Below are positions 1 to 11,910 of a DNA stretch of 64,000 bases, one piece after another; the first letter of the stretch is position 1; each line of letters starts with the position of its first letter. Source of the stretch: Laburnicola sp. R22_1. Its lineage: Eukaryota; Ascomycota; Dothideomycetes; Pleosporales; Didymosphaeriaceae. The notes under the pieces are model-generated. The model had not been told where the DNA came from, did not search any database, and saw only the letters and a list, made by a program, of their open reading frames with translations. The stretch spans positions 1,302,001-1,366,000 of the forward strand of contig JACONQ010000005.1 of NCBI GenBank assembly GCA_014281115.1, given 5' to 3'. The translations under genes were made by a program, and so were the position numbers.

Positions 1-2592
1 CTCCCACACAATAAAAACAACCTCAACCTTAAACTTCACTCTTCCTCTTTATGATCGGGCCACCGCAGACGCCATCTTTGATTAACCCAGCCCATGTAAT
101 CTTCTGACGTCTTTCCCCGTTCTTTTTCCATGTCCATACACTATAGTCCTATCCAGTTCTATTACGAACGCATATGGACGTTGAACAGAGAGAATTATGA
201 CTTTAAGAAGGCGGAAAGAACGGTTTGAGACGACGTCTGGAAATTCGATCTTTGAGTGGGTTTTGGGTGTTGTTTACGAGGTTTGCAGACTGCTTTTGTT
301 AGAATATCAGGGTCGCTTTACCTTTGGAGACATTCAAACTTTGTCGTGGGTGCGAACAGTGAGTTATGTTTCAAGCATCTGATACAAAGTGTATGATTGT
401 ACTTCAATTACAATATTGCCCCTTCCGTAATCATCTCACAGTAACTGGTTCATTGTTTTCCTGTAAACTTCCGTTTTCATCATCAATCGTTATTCGCAAA
501 TTCGTTCGGTGATATATTTATTGGCTGTTGCATTGGCCGAATGAATGAGACTGACACAATGAAGAGGGGCTACAGGATCATGTCATCGAAATTCTCAGAA
601 GGTTTGCTGGCTTGCCCATGCTGCATTCGCTGATTCCATTTCTCCCTTTGAATTTTGACCCATGAGCTTCCAGATCCTGACTGCGTGATTGTTTGTCGTT
701 TGTGCCTACAAGCGAAATTCACCAGCGTCGATTGTAGATAGATCCCATAATAAGTACGCGATTGATGACTGGTGGGCGTATAGGTTTGTCGCCCGATGGC
801 TTGATGAGATTGATGGAGGCGACCAAGTGTACAGTTTGGGAGCTGCGAAGCAAGACTGAAGGTGATGGGTGGCAGAACAGATATATGAATGAAATCCTTC
901 TATGAGTGCGCCATCTTGGAATACTAGCATCGAGTATGCCTTGTTCGAATGCGAATCATTATACAAGAGGACAGTTGAGCAAGGCATTACTTCGCGCTTT
1001 CTGTTCCGGATGAAATAGCGAGCCGAGACCGACCCGATGACTCGGAGACTGGATGAATCCTACGAAATAACGGATCAAAACAGGTACTTCGAGTTAGTCC
1101 CTGAAACTACCATTAGCTGGAGAAAGCGTGAGTAATCATGAAACTGAGTCACTGGGCGGCGGCGCAGCAGAATACAACTGCAGCGGCACCTTCCGGTAAG
1201 GAGACCCGAACTTCTCGGGAGCAACAAACCGAAGATGCGATGCCGTTGAAGGAAGCCCTGGAGGAAGGAAGGAAGGAAGGAGGAGGAGTGTATCGGATGG
1301 AAATAGAAGCAGGCCGACCCGAACGCCTGGAACCGGGAATCCTTGCCGGGACCTTTTCTGCTCAACACCACGTCCATTGGCCCCCAGCGACTGTTCACGA
1401 CGTCAACCGGTGGTCATGCGCATCATAAAGCCCGTTGACCGTATGACGGGCGCCTGCTTGCCTCGCAGCAGTCATGTCGTGAGGCTCATGTACGCGCACC
1501 AAGGCGACGCTGGCGATATTCTCCTTCTGATGCAAGCCTGGGCAGCGAGGTTGTGAAAGGCTCCGAGCGCACTGGGCACAGCCCGCGATGCGGCACCAGC
1601 GGCCAGCGTCCCACCCTCCGAATCGGAACAGGGAACTTACCTAGGACCACGGCAGGCCTGAGTGCTCACGAGACGGGACAAAGGCTGTGCTAAAAATGCA
1701 GTGAGACCTTCCTCTTCCATACATGCAGCCTTCGTTGTGAGCGCCGGCGACTCGTACGGATTCAGAGGTGCACTCCTGAACCTCCAATCCAACTGGAGCT
1801 CTGCTTGTGATGATGGCGTCATTGGCAAAGGAGAAACGCGAAGGCCTCATTTCCTTTGCTTAGCAGCTGAGCATCTTTACGGGGGCTGAAGGATAGCTGC
1901 AGCCACGTCGACTAGGAACAGCAAACGGCCCGCGTCATGTTCAACTCCCGGCTGCGTTTTGCGTGGAGAATTCCTCCCGCTAACAAGTAGTCTGTGCCAC
2001 GGCCTCATGCAAGACGCCAGCCTTGGTCACGACAACACTTCCTTTCCATTCGCCTGATCCTGTGTAGACATCAAAGCTGTGCGAATCATGCTAGTCGGAC
2101 AAGCGGCTTCGCTCTCGCCTTGGTTTCATTCGAGAGACATGCTCCTCCACACGCTGAGGCTGTGTTCACTCCAAACCAAACCCAACATGAACCTGGACGC
2201 CTCCTGGTAGGTTCCTCCTACAAACTAGAGCTACGATCCAAGCGTGTCTGAGTTTCATCTCGGCCACGAGTATAAGTGGCGTTGATGACTGGCACCTTTG
2301 CACTGAGCTTTTCTTCTGAAACAAGCTTTTCTCGTATTCTCGGCTCGCACACGTTTTGAGGCGTGATTGGGAGGGAGCGACGTCTCAGCTGTGGATGCCT
2401 ATATTGCTTCTCACCACTCGTACACCTTGATCGCATCCAAATCGTATAGACGGCATCAACATACCCTCAGCTCCAGGCTCCATCCAAACTCCAAAGCTAG
2501 GACGATAGAACCAACGTCATCACTGCATAAAAGCACGCCAGGACCATTGGTTCACTTCCCCAAATCCAGCCTCAAACCAAGATCCAAACGAA
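1..2592. other. Intergenic, no gene recognised
   Basis: No reading frame here has a recognisable domain, and I could not join short frames into a convincing spliced gene. A small GGAA repeat lies near 1262-1280. The last few hundred bases are pyrimidine-rich and probably hold the promoter and leader of the membrane-protein gene that starts at 2593. Confidence 0.5.
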
Positions 2593-3261
2593 ATGGCCCC
2601 CATACCAGCAAATGACCAACAACCCGACCAACCCGCCGCCAAACCAGACAGCAAAACCTGGAACACGGCCACCATCGTCGTGGGCGCAGTCTTCCTCTTC
2701 CTCCTCGTCGCCTTCATCATAACCCTGATCGTCTTCTGCTTCATCAGAAGATCACAGCGCAACAAACTCCCACCAGAACACCGACCAAAACCCTACCGTC
2801 CCTTCCGCACAGAATCAACCGACAAATCCGCCCTCCTCGCAGACGTACAACCGACCCCCGACGAAGACAGATCGAGCATGTTCAGCCGCGAACGAAGCAG
2901 CGTATCACTCTACGTCGACGCCGAACCCGTGCACACGCGAGCGAGCATGGACACCGTCAACTTGATACCGCTGCGCGTCACGCCTCCAGAAAGACAGGAG
3001 TCGTTGGCTGGCGAGGTTAGTAACGGCCGTGGAGTTAGTAATGGCAGCGGTATTAGCGCATCCAGCAGCCGATATTCGAGGGGCAGCATCATAAGTCTGA
3101 GCCCGATTCAACCGGTTGAAGATGGGGATTTGGGCGCGAGAGTGACCAGGCCGCGGAGCACGAGCACGTCGAGTGTGAGGTATTATACGAAGAGCTCGCC
3201 GGAGAGTACGACGACGCCTCAGATACCGGTGCCTAAGATTGTGCATACGCCTTCGGCGTAG
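2593..3261 (+). CDS. Single-pass membrane protein, function unknown
   Basis: A 222-residue intronless protein. A short Pro/Gln/Asp-rich N-terminus without signal peptide is followed by one strong membrane segment at about residues 26-51 (TATIVVGAVFLFLLVAFII...) and then a basic stop-transfer stretch (RRSQRNK). The remaining 170 residues are polar, with motifs such as PEHRPKPYRPFRTES and many Ser/Arg/Pro residues that suggest a phosphorylated, disordered cytoplasmic tail. The topology inferred from charge is N-out/C-in. I recall similar small proteins in other filamentous ascomycetes but no assigned role. The start is the first in-frame ATG, immediately before the hydrophobic segment. Expression is not directly supported by the sequence, but the frame, composition and membrane segment make a real gene likely. 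Confidence 0.75.
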   Translation: MAPIPANDQQPDQPAAKPDSKTWNTATIVVGAVFLFLLVAFIITLIVFCFIRRSQRNKLPPEHRPKPYRPFRTESTDKSALLADVQPTPDEDRSSMFSRERSSVSLYVDAEPVHTRASMDTVNLIPLRVTPPERQESLAGEVSNGRGVSNGSGISASSSRYSRGSIISLSPIQPVEDGDLGARVTRPRSTSTSSVRYYTKSSPESTTTPQIPVPKIVHTPSA

Positions 3262-4709
3262 AGAGTACATGGCAAGAAGAAGAAAATCATCGGATCCCAT
3301 ATGCTAGATGGAGATTTGCGGTGGGGTACAGAGAGCGGTTTCTTGTAGTCGCTGGGCTTCCTGATCGAGAGGATTCTCTCTCACGTTCGAGTGTTTCGCT
3401 GCGCCTCATTTGCTCCCTCTCTTCCTCACTCAGATACACTCCTCTACCAGCTTTACCTTACCGCGTTCCTAGCGCAGTCCATATACCCCTCCTTTCGCTC
3501 CTGTCCTGCATAGTACAGTCGAGCATCGCAATGAATAAAAATGGAATATCATTTTACCTGACCTCCCTACCAATCCTTTCGTGCCTGTGAGTCATGGGTA
3601 TGCGCGTTGTACATGCAGCGTACAATTTTTACACTATTCAGAACCACATCTCACCCAGTGACGGTTGGCCCGGTCAATCAATTCACCGCTCAACATCAAT
3701 CCATCCCAACAAAACATCCCCGCCCTACCTATCCACATGCATCCGCGATTGGTCCGCATACACACATACATACATACCCATCTGCCCGAAATCCGCAAGG
3801 CAAGCCACGCTGACGACCGACCCGCATGCAATGCAATGTATGCGTGTAACAAAACGGCAGGTATGAATACCAGGTGCTCATGCTCGGTCAAAACAAGGCT
3901 TCTGTGTCTTGTAAGAAAGACGTGACGTGGTGGCACGGCCACACATGCATGTCTAGTTGTAGAATCTTATTGACTACGCCGCTAAACCGGCCATGTACCA
4001 GCGATGCATTTTCTAGATGCTTGAATGTAGTGTGTTATGCTTGTTGCTTGTTGTGCAACGCGCCACATTGTGTTGTGATATGCGATTCAGTACTTGCTTA
4101 ATTGATTAGTCCACAAGAGACAAGAGGATGCAAGCAACAGATGGTGATTACAAGAAATACCATAGCGACATCGATGCGAATTAGCATCAGCCCAACCAAC
4201 CCCCTTCGAGCGACATGCAGATGCAGATGCAGATGCAGATGCAGGTGCAGGTGCAGGCACGCACAGCCACGCCGGCCCGTACGCACATCACACATGAAAC
4301 ACTGCACTGCGTGCGTCGCGCTGCTGTACCTCCTTCCTTGTAAGTTCCCTGCCTAACTAGGGACCCATCTCCCATCCAATAACGTCGCTGAAGGGATAAA
4401 CAAACAACAGCAGACACCCAAAAGAAGATAAGCACGCATCACACCATCCACACCAACAAATCCAATCCCCAAGATCAAGAATAAAAACAAATATTACCAT
4501 CTGCCAAGCAAAGTACCAAGGCAGCAAGCAATGCTCGCCATCCATCCATCCATCCTCGCCTTACACAAAAAAAGCAGGACGCAAAAAAACGTCCAGGGTA
4601 TCCATCGGAAAGCCAACATCACTCCCAATCCAAGCCACCCTCTATTCAAACAACCCAACATGAGAAAAGTATAGTATACACAAGAAAGGAAGAAAAAGAT
4701 TCAAATACC
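3262..4709. other. Intergenic region between convergent genes
   Basis: This lies between the 3' end of the plus-strand membrane-protein gene and the 3' end of the minus-strand VPS9-ankyrin gene. It contains 3' untranslated sequence, the hexamer repeat at 4215-4256 and a CCAT repeat at about 4538-4553. No coding region is recognised. Confidence 0.5.
4215..4256. repeat. Hexanucleotide microsatellite (ATGCAG)5(GTGCAG)2
   Basis: Seven perfect hexamers in tandem: five ATGCAG followed by two GTGCAG. It is intergenic, so length changes would not alter a protein. Confidence 0.95.
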
Positions 4710-7700
4710 TCAACCATCGTCTTGTGAGCGCGGTGGTGGCTGTGCTAATAGAGGTTCGTCCTCGTTCGCCTCCTCCATGATGCCGTTCGTCTCGTCCTCC
4801 AGCATCGATGGGGAGACCGATAGCAGAGGCTCATCTTCTGCTATATCCATGTCGCCGTTGACCATGTCATGCTCGGCGCTTGCTGCGAGGGCCCCATCGA
4901 CCTCGTCCGTGACGTCTTCGATGCTCCCTCTTCTTGCCTGCATCTCATCTGGAAGGTCCATGCTCTGCTCCGAGGTCGTGGAGTCATCTACGGAACCGTG
5001 ATTATTGCTTCGCTGCGGCTTAGTCTCACCGACCCCGATTCCGAGTTCCCTCACAGCACGCCTCATGCTCTCTAACCTCGCCCGCTCAGTAACCACCATC
5101 TTCTTCGCAAGCTCTTTCAGCGCTTTCCTGCCCATCTCCACGCGGTTTTCTTGCCAACTAGCAAGCTCCTGCGCAACGACTTGCTGCGTGTATCGTAGCT
5201 CTTTGCCTAGGCTTGACAGCTCTTCAGTCGCACGTTCCATCTTCTCCTGCGCATCACGCTGCATACGCGAGCGGGCATCGTCAAGAAGACCGAGTGGCCA
5301 GCGATCAGACCGGCGCATAGAAAGATGATGCCGGTCGACGGCTTTCTGAGTCGTAGACATGGAGTTGATAAGGGTCGAAGGACGGTTCAGAGCGGTGAGG
5401 ATCGCATTGATGGTGCTGGATATGGCGTGCATGTTATAATAGAAACCGGCCAAAGGACTCGCTTCACTTTGAGTCAACGTTTTCGTGTAGCGATCTATAG
5501 CTCTCAGGTGAGCTTCTGGCAGGAAGATCAGCGAGTGCATCGCCGTATTTGCGAGCTTCGCCGCATCAGTGAGATCCGAAGCGGCGGAGCGCATCTTGTT
5601 CGTTCGCCGTAAGACTGATTTTGATGCATGATGCAGTGAGCGTACGGACTCGCGCGCATGCTGCACAAAAAGTTCAACTTCCCGGACGTCGTAAATGGGA
5701 ACATATTCTTCGCGGAGACGTTCGACACGAAGTTCAGCCTTACGAGCCGATCTCTCTGCGAGCATCAACGGGTCCATGTCTGGGACGAGGAAAAATTCCC
5801 AAACCATCTCGTGTGTCGAGAAGGTAGGGTGCTTTAAGAGTATCTTGAGAAATGCGTCCAGCCGTAGTTGGATATCACGAAGGACAGATCGCGAAGGTCT
5901 TGATGGTATGAGAAAAGGCGAGGCAAGGTTGTTGATGGCTGGGAGCCAAGACGCTGGATGTTCCTGCGCTAGCCATTTCGCCAGACTCTCGAAGTCTTCG
6001 AGTGAACGACGGCAGGTGGTGACTGTGATCGTGGCATTCGGGTTCGGTGCACCGGATTTCACCACAAGCCGAATGGTTCCGTCTTCAACAAAGAACGACC
6101 GAACGACCGTAGTTGTTCGGCCATCAGGACTAGGTTCATTTGATAGTAAGACCATGTCGTCTATCCTATTGCGAACCTCGTCATCTTTGGCGAGTTCAAC
6201 GGCTGTAAGTCCCCTGACATCCTTAACACACAGATCGACTCTTGGGTCCTGAAATAGGACACGGACTAGCTCGATGCGCCCGTATTTGCTGGCTACCATG
6301 AGCGGGGTGAAATGTTTGTCGTTAGGAGCATTCGGATCTGAGTCGCACCGGTACAGCATCTTAACTGCGATCTGCGGATCGGCAATGATGTGTAGCAAGC
6401 TGTTTCCTTTATTGTCAATATGCTCATCTAGATGTAATGGTTGACCGTCATCCTGAGCTCGCGTCGCAGCGTGAAGCGCCCTATCGATCATGTCCCGGTA
6501 TTCGTCATGGTCATAGGACCTGCAAAGAGCAAACACTGGAGTTTGTCCGTTCTTATCCTTTAGCCGCCATGGCACAAGGTGGCCGATCCTGTCGATGAGG
6601 CGAGGTTGATTGAACAAGTAATGCGCCATGCAGCGGCCTTTGGAATCCTGCTTCGCCAGGTATGTCCTTATAGTCTCCTCCGCGGGGTTATGCTCTAGGA
6701 TATGGCGGAGCAGAACGTCTGTAGTCTTTGCGTTGGCTATTTGGACGGCCGCACTTAGCAGGGTCGTGCCTTCATTGTTGCAGTCTTCGAGGACAAAATC
6801 CAAAGTATAGAATTCAGTCAAGCTAAGCAAGTACTGCAGAGCCTTATCCTGTTTGTTCTCCACAGCCATCATCAAGACGGATTGACCTTCCGGACCCTGC
6901 GTCTTGGACAACTTTTCTATCGACGTATCCCCTTCAAGCCCAGTGCCACGGGAATCTAGTGTAGTGTGCGATTGAAATGAAATAGCCGAGGAGCTAGACA
7001 TACTTCGTGTATCCATTGAAACCCGTTTCTTGGGTCTAGGCCGGTCTGGTAGGTCTGGTAGGTCCGGTGGGGGAGGAGTTGGAGCTCGCTGAAAGGGAAA
7101 GATATGAGCTAACGGCCCGTCTTCACCTTTGTACCGAAGACGCGACGGTCTTTTGTGTCCATGGAACGATCCGTAGTCGCCATTGACGGTAACATCGTTT
7201 AAAGCGGAGTAGTCTGAAGAGCTTGCCGCAAATCTGACAGGCCGAGGGTTTTCACGAATATCCTCGTCTTCATCTGAATCAATCCAAGCATCCTCATGGA
7301 AAGACTTTTCAGGCTCTAGTACACCCTGTAATGTTGCTAGATCGCCGGTTTTGGTTGCTTGCCACAAAACGCTGTTGCGTCGACTAGCTTTGCGTAACCC
7401 TACTGAATCGCGTGCTAGGTACGAGAGTACAGCTTCAAATGTGCTCAGTGCGTAGCCCATTTCGCCGCTCTCCACATCATCTATGAAGATGAAGTGGCGC
7501 ATGTAAGACAGACGTGCTTGGAGATTCCTTATTGGAGAGCGTATAACGACAATGAGTAGTAGCGACACTAGTGTATCCGCGTTGATTGTGAGCAGCGGAT
7601 CGTGTTTCTCAGAATAAGATTCGCCGTTTGGGAGGGGCTTCTTTTGCGCGAGGTTAGTATCCAAAGGTGCCTCGGGCATTGTTATGTTTTTTTGTACGGA

Positions 7701-8979
7701 TAGAAGGATTTCTACCATCTCTTGCGGACTGCCCGCCACTCCCATCTTCTTGAAGATATCGACTGCCCTAGATAGCCGCACTGACAGCTCCTGCTTGCCC
7801 TTCCGTCCATGTCCAATATCGATGCCTACTTGGGAGATGTCAACATCTACCATTCGTCGCATTCGCAATTCCAGCTCTGTGTCATCGAGCTTTCGAATGT
7901 GCTTCAAACGTGGAAATAAAAAGGCATGCAGTTGTTCGGTGATGTACTTTTCGATCATACGCTCTACGATGGGGCCCGTCAAGTCGGTTGTCGCACCCAG
8001 CAGAGAAAGTTGCTGCTTGTCTACCATCTGAAACAGATCGATAGCTGCAGTTACCGCAGTCTCCAATGATCTTCGCATCAGGTCCTCCTGGTCGTCTATC
8101 TCCAATGTCGAAATGAAGCCATTGGACCCGGAAACGCTGCTATGTAGCGAAAAGGAAACGCTTTCGGAAGAAGAAACCGATCCGCGTCTCCGTGAGCTTA
8201 GAGAAGATGTCCGAGATATGTCGGAAGGCGTGGGTGGAAGCGGTTTTTCCAGCTCTTTCCTGAACTCGGTGAACAACCTATCAAGCCCGGGTTGCATCTG
8301 GCGCGCAATCATGGGAAAGTGGTTCAACAAGTCCCCGAAAGACTTCACATCCTTCTTCCGGGGCACTGATTCTATTGGGCCGCTTGATGGGCCGCTCGAC
8401 GAGCCGGTCGAGGCCTGGTTTGATTTGCGATCATGAGCGAGGTCTGGCAATGAGGCAGGTACTATCGGTGTCGCATCGTACGTCCCTATCAGAGGTCGGG
8501 ATATGAAGTAGACCAGCCAGGGCTGCGCTTCGAAGGTATCGGGGTTATATATAATATCGGTTAACAGCTGCGCTTGGTTCAGCGTCTTGAAGCCTTTGTT
8601 GCTGTAGACGAAGGCGTCCTTGATTATCACCGTCCTCCCGTTCGCTGTCGAATACTGCTTGGCCTTGGCCCGGCTCTCTCTGAATGTGCTTCCATCTTTG
8701 ACGTGGTTGTTGGGCCCCACGCCGCCTGGCACGCGCAGAACATGGCTCGCCAGGAACTCTTCGGAGCCGCTGAGGTCTGCGTACGAGGCGTTGGTATCGC
8801 GATCGCGGGAGGTGAAGAGGACTTCGGTGGTGGGAACTAGAAGGACCTGCGCTGCACGTCAGCTCGTCCTCCAATGCACATGGTAGAAGAGCGCATACGT
8901 GGTGCTGGGATGGCGAGCACTGGCTGGGGAGAGTGCTACGGGAGAAGGCCCGCAGGAAGGGGTTCAGGACCGGAGGCAT
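4710..8979 (-). CDS. VRL1: VPS9-ankyrin-PX protein, Vrl1/VARP-like Rab5 exchange factor
   Basis: Two-exon model: exon 1 8979-8899, a 52-bp GT-AG intron 8898-8847, exon 2 8846-4710, giving 1405 residues. Both junction ends are phase 0. The short first exon supplies the N-terminus MPPVLNPFLRAFSRSTLPSQ, and exon 2 begins VLLVPTTEVLF upstream of the first in-frame ATG at 8732, so an intronless model would lose about 65 residues. Domains: a VPS9 region at about 285-505 containing NADTLVSLLL and SGEMGYALSTFEAVLSYL, which keep the Asp and Tyr typical of Rab5-family exchange factors; ankyrin repeats at about 675-925; a PX domain at about 943-1050; a helical BAR-like region at about 1055-1295; an acidic tail. 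This order is that of yeast Vrl1, the VPS9 subunit of the endosomal VINE complex, and is related to animal VARP/ANKRD27. The gene is expected to act on endosomes. The symbol is by architecture, not by an alignment. Confidence 0.85.
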
Positions 8980-9773
8980 TCAATCGACAAGCAGGGAACT
9001 CGCAGCGCTTTCATCCGACGCGGACCATGGGTCCTCGCAACGTGCACCGGACGGACCGCCGGCAGGAGGGCTGGCGGCAGCTGGCTCGGTTCGCGAACGG
9101 CTGCCTGGGTCTGGAGAAGGCGGCCGAGTACGGGGAACTTGCAAACGCGCGGGTGGTGTAGGATGATGCTTCGAAAACAGGGAGGCGCGGACAACAGCAG
9201 AGGGCGGAAGTCTGGAGGCGGAGATGGCCTCACAGCTGGGTGCTCCCTCGAGCTTGTGAATGGGTGCTAAGAACGTATCCAGCTAGCGCCTGCGAAGCGT
9301 CAGGAACGTCCGAACGTGGCGTCATCGCACCAGTTGACCTCGACAAACATTCAATGCCCCTTTTCGCAACCTTGCCACCATTCGCTCCATGTCAATGTCA
9401 TCCAACACACGAGATGCGGGCGAGTCGGGTTGGTGATATAGTGTACAGTGTATAGTTTATATTAGGTATAGATGGTTGCGGTTCTCGGCGAGAACAACCT
9501 AACGGAAAAAAATACATGTTTGCACTGTACGACAAATGCTCGAGATACAGATAAGAAAAGAATTGCAGAATGCCCATCAACACCCCCTGCCAACGCTTCT
9601 AGTTGCCTTGCCAGGCAACGAAAACATCCCAGACTCCGTACAAATAAAACCTAAATGCAATGCACGCTGTCATAGCCCGTGATCATAGACTGAAAGCCCA
9701 CCCAATTCTCCTGTGCAGCTTCCTTTCCGTAGGCATCGATTCGATGCTAAAGTATAGTAACAAGTTTGTCAAG
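8980..9773. other. Intergenic: VRL1 promoter and MCH1 3' region
   Basis: Both neighbours are on the minus strand, so this stretch holds the VRL1 upstream region and the MCH1 3' end. Several overlapping open frames at 8,900-9,270 reflect high GC content and show no domain. Confidence 0.5.
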
Positions 9774-11582
9774 TTACACGGCAATCCCTCTCTTCTTCCA
9801 GCCCCCAGGGCCCCTCCAAGCCCACAACCAGAGGCCCATGGCAACCCATACTGACACAGCCATCGCCCAGAAGGTCGACGCGTAGCAGCTCTTGCCGTAG
9901 CAGAGGACATCGTTTACATCGCGTTCAATGCCTGGTTCGCCCATTTCCGCATGCTTCTGGTACACGGTGGCGTAAATAGCGCTCCAAACCGTCGCTCCCA
10001 GCGCGGGGGTCATTGCGAGAATGCCCCAGTTGGTGCCAAAATTTTCAACGCCCCAGACGACGGAGACGACAATTGGTGTGAGGGAGAAAACGGCACCGTA
10101 GCCCGAGCCGATGAGAGCGGAGACGACGGCGAAGCGAGGGCCGTGGTTTTGCACCCAGCCACTGGCAAGGAGAAGTTGTCCGATGGATAGGATAAAGGCA
10201 AAGGCGAGGAGAAAGGTAATGCGTGATACTGAGAACCTTTTCTCCTGTGGTGGAATGGAAGACATGGAGTTGGCGACCGAGTCTGGGCCACGGCGATGTT
10301 GGTGTATGGAGGATACGGGGGCTAGGATGTCTGAAAGGGTGCCCGTAACGAGTCGGGCTACAGTTGAGGTGATGGCTATTATTGAGACGTGGGTTGCTGG
10401 TGAAGTGGCTGCTGAGGTGTGAGGAGGCGACAAGGTGCCAATTATAGTTCCGAGATTGTTGATAAAAGCTTCTCCGGGACCAGTGACGAGGAAGAAGCCA
10501 GTCGCGAGCCACCACATGGTTGGGTCGCAGACATATCGCTTTGTTTCTTCGTTCAGCAGCCATGTCTTCTTACGTGCCTCCTCTTCGGCCTGAGCTTTCA
10601 GGCGCTCCGCTTCGGACTGGAGAAAGTCGAACGTGGATTCGGATAGATCGCGAGCTTCCATGGTGCCGTAGCCGTGGTTGTTTGCGGCTTCGGTGAAGAA
10701 CTCGTCGTGGGCTAGCAGGCCGGATCGCTCGAGCTCTTCCACTGCCTCGTCAATCATCTCTTCCTCGTTCATTATCGTCAATGTGAAGAAGCCAACAAGG
10801 CCGACAACGAGCAGTGCTATGCCCAGGAACAGGAAGAAGTGGTACACATTGACATCTCCTTTTGAGCCGTCCGGATTCCTGACATATAGAAGCCGGCTGC
10901 CGACCTGGCTCTGCCAGAAACCGCTCAGGCCAAAGGCAGCGATTGGGGCTGTCAGTGCGATGCCCTTCCACTTTCCACGCCCAAAGTTCTTCGCACAGGT
11001 TGTGACAGCAGACAGGTACATGCAGCTTGTGCCCATGCCGATGGCAACGAATGCAAGCACCATGACGCCAAACGGCCAGCCATGGCCGCCCGCGGACGGC
11101 GGAGGGCCGCTCTTGTACGCAAAGGCAGCGAGCAGATAGCCCAGGCCGAATAAAAGGCCAGAGAGTGCGGACGGGGCGCCGGGCCCGATGCGGTCGCAAA
11201 GGTAGCCAAAGGCGGGCACTGGGAGGTACATGCCGAGCTCGGCGGTGATGCTGACGATGTTGACCTGGAACTGCGTGTAGTGCAGCTTGGACTGGAAGAG
11301 GTGGCCGTAGAGAGAATAGGCAGTGATGCTGCCGGCGCAGAGGCAGTTGACGAGGGCCCAGATGAAGCTCAGCCATCGGACGGCCTCGCGCTGGAGGTGA
11401 AGGCGGTCCCGTTCCATGATGCCCTCGGCCACCTGCTCGAAAAAGCTGCCGCCGTAGCTTGTGTCCTGGGAATGACGGCTGGAATTGCTCCCGCTGGCGG
11501 GCTGGAGGAGGGGGCGCGATGGGTGGTAGTCGAGCCGGTCGATGCCATTGCTGCTGTTCCGCTTCGAGTGAGACGGAGACAT
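9774..11582 (-). CDS. MCH1: MCH1-type major facilitator transporter
   Basis: A 602-residue intronless protein with about 12 membrane segments in two groups of six, separated by a long charged loop at about residues 265-355. The first membrane segment reads WLSFIWALVNCLCAGSITAY, and the following loop and helix contain YSLYGHLFQSKLHYTQFQVN and the MFS-like YLCDRIGPG after TM2. This pattern is that of the fungal probable transporter MCH1, a monocarboxylate-transporter homologue located in the vacuolar membrane in yeast; monocarboxylate transport has not been shown for the yeast protein, so the substrate is unknown. The start is the ATG before a Ser-rich cytoplasmic N-terminus. It is divergent from RRP42 with 328 bp between the two start codons. 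Confidence 0.85.
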   Translation of the reverse strand: MSPSHSKRNSSNGIDRLDYHPSRPLLQPASGSNSSRHSQDTSYGGSFFEQVAEGIMERDRLHLQREAVRWLSFIWALVNCLCAGSITAYSLYGHLFQSKLHYTQFQVNIVSITAELGMYLPVPAFGYLCDRIGPGAPSALSGLLFGLGYLLAAFAYKSGPPPSAGGHGWPFGVMVLAFVAIGMGTSCMYLSAVTTCAKNFGRGKWKGIALTAPIAAFGLSGFWQSQVGSRLLYVRNPDGSKGDVNVYHFFLFLGIALLVVGLVGFFTLTIMNEEEMIDEAVEELERSGLLAHDEFFTEAANNHGYGTMEARDLSESTFDFLQSEAERLKAQAEEEARKKTWLLNEETKRYVCDPTMWWLATGFFLVTGPGEAFINNLGTIIGTLSPPHTSAATSPATHVSIIAITSTVARLVTGTLSDILAPVSSIHQHRRGPDSVANSMSSIPPQEKRFSVSRITFLLAFAFILSIGQLLLASGWVQNHGPRFAVVSALIGSGYGAVFSLTPIVVSVVWGVENFGTNWGILAMTPALGATVWSAIYATVYQKHAEMGEPGIERDVNDVLCYGKSCYASTFWAMAVSVWVAMGLWLWAWRGPGGWKKRGIAV

Positions 11583-11910
11583 GGCGGACGGCGGTTTCGG
11601 CCGCGTGTGACAAGGTCGCGTGGGATGGGCCCCAGGTTCACGGCATTACAACAACACCATGGCGATGCGTAAAAAGGGTGCAAACACGGGTGGTCTGATC
11701 CAAGGTGCACAATGACGGCGCATTGATGCGAGCGGAAGCCTACTGCTCTAGTCGTCCAGAGACAATGAGCGGTCGGACTGCCTACATACTTGGTGACGCG
11801 CTAATTGGCCCAAGCTTTTGCGATGCGCGACTCCGTGCCTCCAAAATATCGCCCATGGCCCACGCCAGCCTCCAGACGCGTCTCCAACGCACCCCCACCC
11901 ACTCGACACC
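11583..11910. promoter_or_regulatory. Shared upstream region of MCH1 and RRP42
   Basis: A 328-bp gap between two divergent start codons, so both promoters must lie here or overlap the genes. I see no unambiguous TATA box. Confidence 0.5.

Noticed and set aside
1138..1428. Open frame with AAAQQNTTAAAPSGKE-like sequence on the plus strand
   Set aside because: Low-complexity, overlapped by an equally long frame on the other strand, and contains a GGAA repeat; no support as a gene.
10750..11613. A 287-codon minus-strand frame overlapping MCH1
   Set aside because: It is Pro/Arg/His-rich and out of frame with the clear membrane transporter.
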